NCBI RefSeq assembly: GCF_009766005.1
Contig: NZ_LMUK01000032.1
Location: forward strand, 89,556-153,555
Reading direction: 5' to 3'
DNA from: Bradyrhizobium sp. S69
GTDB taxonomy: Bacteria > Pseudomonadota > Alphaproteobacteria > Rhizobiales > Xanthobacteraceae
DNA: 64,000 bases
The notes under the pieces are model-generated. The model searched no databases. It was not told where the DNA came from and worked only from the letters and a program-made list of their open reading frames with translations. Below, piece after piece: positions 62,887-64,000 of the stretch (position 1 is its first letter; each line of letters begins with the position of its first letter). The position numbers and the translations under genes were made by a program.

Positions 62887-63135
62887 ATGAATAAGAATGG
62901 CCCTTATCGCCAACCTCGCTGGGTAAATGCGATTGTAATCGTAGGGTGTGTGCCGGTTATTCTACGCAATTATGTGTTGCCGGACGGCCCATCGCAGAGC
63001 TTGGTGCTTCTGGTAGTCCCGCTGCTCTTCCTGTTTGTTGGAGTATGCAATAAAATTCGAGCGGGCGTATTCTTTCCTCGCTGGGCAGAAAGAAAGATGA
63101 TGGCTGATCAGGCAAAGTCCGAAAGCCGTCCATGA
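62887..63135 (+). CDS. Small membrane protein, first of a coupled pair
   Basis: An 82-residue protein with two membrane segments (WVNAIVIVGCVPVILRNYVL and LVLLVVPLLFLFVGVC) and a basic end. The stop overlaps the next start (ATGA at 63132), so the two are translated together. Base composition is visibly lower in GC than in the rest of the window. No family recognised. Confidence 0.6.
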   Translation: MNKNGPYRQPRWVNAIVIVGCVPVILRNYVLPDGPSQSLVLLVVPLLFLFVGVCNKIRAGVFFPRWAERKMMADQAKSESRP

Positions 63136-63431
63136 CGCACCCTTGGCTGCTACTGTGGACGCTGTTGTTCCCTTGGATATGCACGATCGCGATTGCCTAT
63201 ATGTTCGGACGCATCTGGTGGACGGCAGTCAGAACCGGCAGATGGCTTTTGGCGAATGGCCGCTCTTACTATTTCCCCAGCAAGTATTACACATTCTCCC
63301 TCTACGAGCGAACTAGCAATTCTTTCATGTACCGTTTGGGCTTGATCTGCGTTCCCGTGCTTTTCCTGTTTTTTCTTTCCGTCTCAGTGCTGGTCACAAT
63401 TGCGTTCGCTGAGGCCCACCATTTGATCTGA
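63132..63431 (+). CDS. Small membrane protein, second of a coupled pair
   Basis: A 99-residue protein with membrane segments at both ends (LLLWTLLFPWICTIAIAYMF, LGLICVPVLFLFFLSVSVLV). The middle is Arg/Tyr/Ser-rich. The ATG overlaps the previous stop. No recognised family; the pair may form a hetero-oligomeric membrane complex, which is speculative. Confidence 0.6.
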   Translation: MTHPWLLLWTLLFPWICTIAIAYMFGRIWWTAVRTGRWLLANGRSYYFPSKYYTFSLYERTSNSFMYRLGLICVPVLFLFFLSVSVLVTIAFAEAHHLI

Positions 63432-63597
63432 ACACGAACGTATCTCTGTTTGCGAAACCGAAAGGTCTGCTTTGGGTCATTCGCGTCGCTTTAATCGCGT
63501 GCCACGACTTCCGGTCTCCCCCTAGAAGCAGACGTCATCGGTGACAGTCGGTATGTCTCAAAAGCGCCCCGACGAGAGGCGCGGCGTCGTCTCAAAC

Positions 63598-64000
63598 TCA
63601 TTTTGCAAAGTCGATTTCACAACCGGCCTTGCGCCGAGCCAGCGCCCGTTGAAGTCGCTCAAATCCCCGATGCGTCGCCCACAGCGGCACATAATCGATA
63701 CGCTGCTTCCAGGATGAAAGTTTGGCGACCACGATCCGGTTCGCGCGGTCGATGAACAGGTTCTGGCCGTGAATGCCCATCGCGAACATCGTCTTCGGCT
63801 GATCGTCCACCAGATACCAGCCGCTGCGATACCGCATGTTGGTGCTGATCGAAGCAAACGACTTTCCCCATTCGCCATTTTTCCAGGCGTCGGCGTCACC
63901 ATTGTCTGCGATGTCGCTGATGACCGAGGGGGGAATGATCTCGCGGGCGCCTCGCTGCCCGTCGTCGACGATCAACTGGCCGAGGCGGGCCAGATCCCGA
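63598..64000 (-). CDS. Beta-lactamase-family serine hydrolase, C-terminal part (5' end outside window)
   Basis: The frame is open to base 64000, so the start lies beyond the window; 134 codons are visible. RDLARLGQLIVDDGQ and the third motif HGQN (GIHGQNLFID) are typical of class C beta-lactamase / EstB-like serine hydrolases. The catalytic SxxK is outside. RYRSGWYLVDDQPKTMFAMG precedes the motif. Whether it is a beta-lactamase, esterase or peptidase cannot be told from this end. Confidence 0.75.
   Translation of the reverse strand, partial: RDLARLGQLIVDDGQRGAREIIPPSVISDIADNGDADAWKNGEWGKSFASISTNMRYRSGWYLVDDQPKTMFAMGIHGQNLFIDRANRIVVAKLSSWKQRIDYVPLWATHRGFERLQRALARRKAGCEIDFAK

Overview
The window is high-GC, gene-dense DNA of an alphaproteobacterium of the Bradyrhizobium / Rhodopseudomonas group (Nitrobacteraceae). 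This rests on the gene set (PhaZ, GlnD, Zur, OsmC, several peripheral aromatic-degradation genes), on codon use dominated by G/C third positions, and on several families of intergenic palindromes of the kind found in Bradyrhizobium genomes. It reads as ordinary chromosome: housekeeping genes (glnD, mutS, fumC, ispG, ispA, mtgA, rpmF, a bifunctional PBP1A) are interleaved with transport and catabolic islands. No rRNA, tRNA, CRISPR array, prophage or intact insertion sequence was seen.

Layout. 1-7.2 kb: end of a PHB depolymerase, a YgjP-type metallopeptidase, PBP1A, a DUF1330 protein, a LivK-type binding protein, a DUF1304 membrane protein and a small secreted protein. 7.3-14.7 kb: glnD, then a sulfonate/nitrate-type ABC importer with a trailing OsmC protein, and a membrane protein. 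14.8-22.4 kb: mutS, then pcaF-pcaH-pcaG, a second intradiol dioxygenase (hydroxyquinol/catechol type) and a convergent SsuD-like flavin monooxygenase. 22.7-28.9 kb: an EmrAB-type efflux pair under a MarR regulator, zur, an EamA exporter and a ThrE-type exporter. 28.9-33.3 kb: fumC, an amidohydrolase, a heme-degrading-type monooxygenase, a GFA protein and a DyP peroxidase.

33.7-38.9 kb holds a compact catabolic cluster: MFS transporter, cupin, alpha/beta hydrolase and group D flavin monooxygenase. A LuxR-type regulator is divergent from it, and two palindromes lie in the intergenic region. 39-42 kb: a two-PAS hybrid histidine kinase and a tandem rhodanese. 42.3-50 kb: ispG, a TauD-type dioxygenase, a sugar-type ABC importer without its own ATPase, a mosaic stretch carrying a 53-bp copy of part of the next gene, and a phthalate-dioxygenase-like Rieske oxygenase. 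50-56 kb: a ParE-type toxin-antitoxin pair, a CPA1 Na+/H+ antiporter, a class A beta-lactamase, an NTF2-like protein and a large secreted metacaspase. 56-64 kb: DUF1345 protein, ispA, mtgA, rpmF, hypothetical proteins, a degenerate GGDEF-EAL protein, a small lower-GC patch of short membrane proteins, and the end of a serine hydrolase running off the window.

Two points stand out. First, the uncharacterised LuxR-linked catabolic cluster and the Rieske/TauD/ABC island look like substrate-specific uptake-and-oxygenation modules whose substrates cannot be read from sequence. Second, intergenic spaces are filled by modular palindromic elements that share ends and an exchangeable inner palindrome between two families, and that in at least two places supply the stop codon of the adjacent gene.
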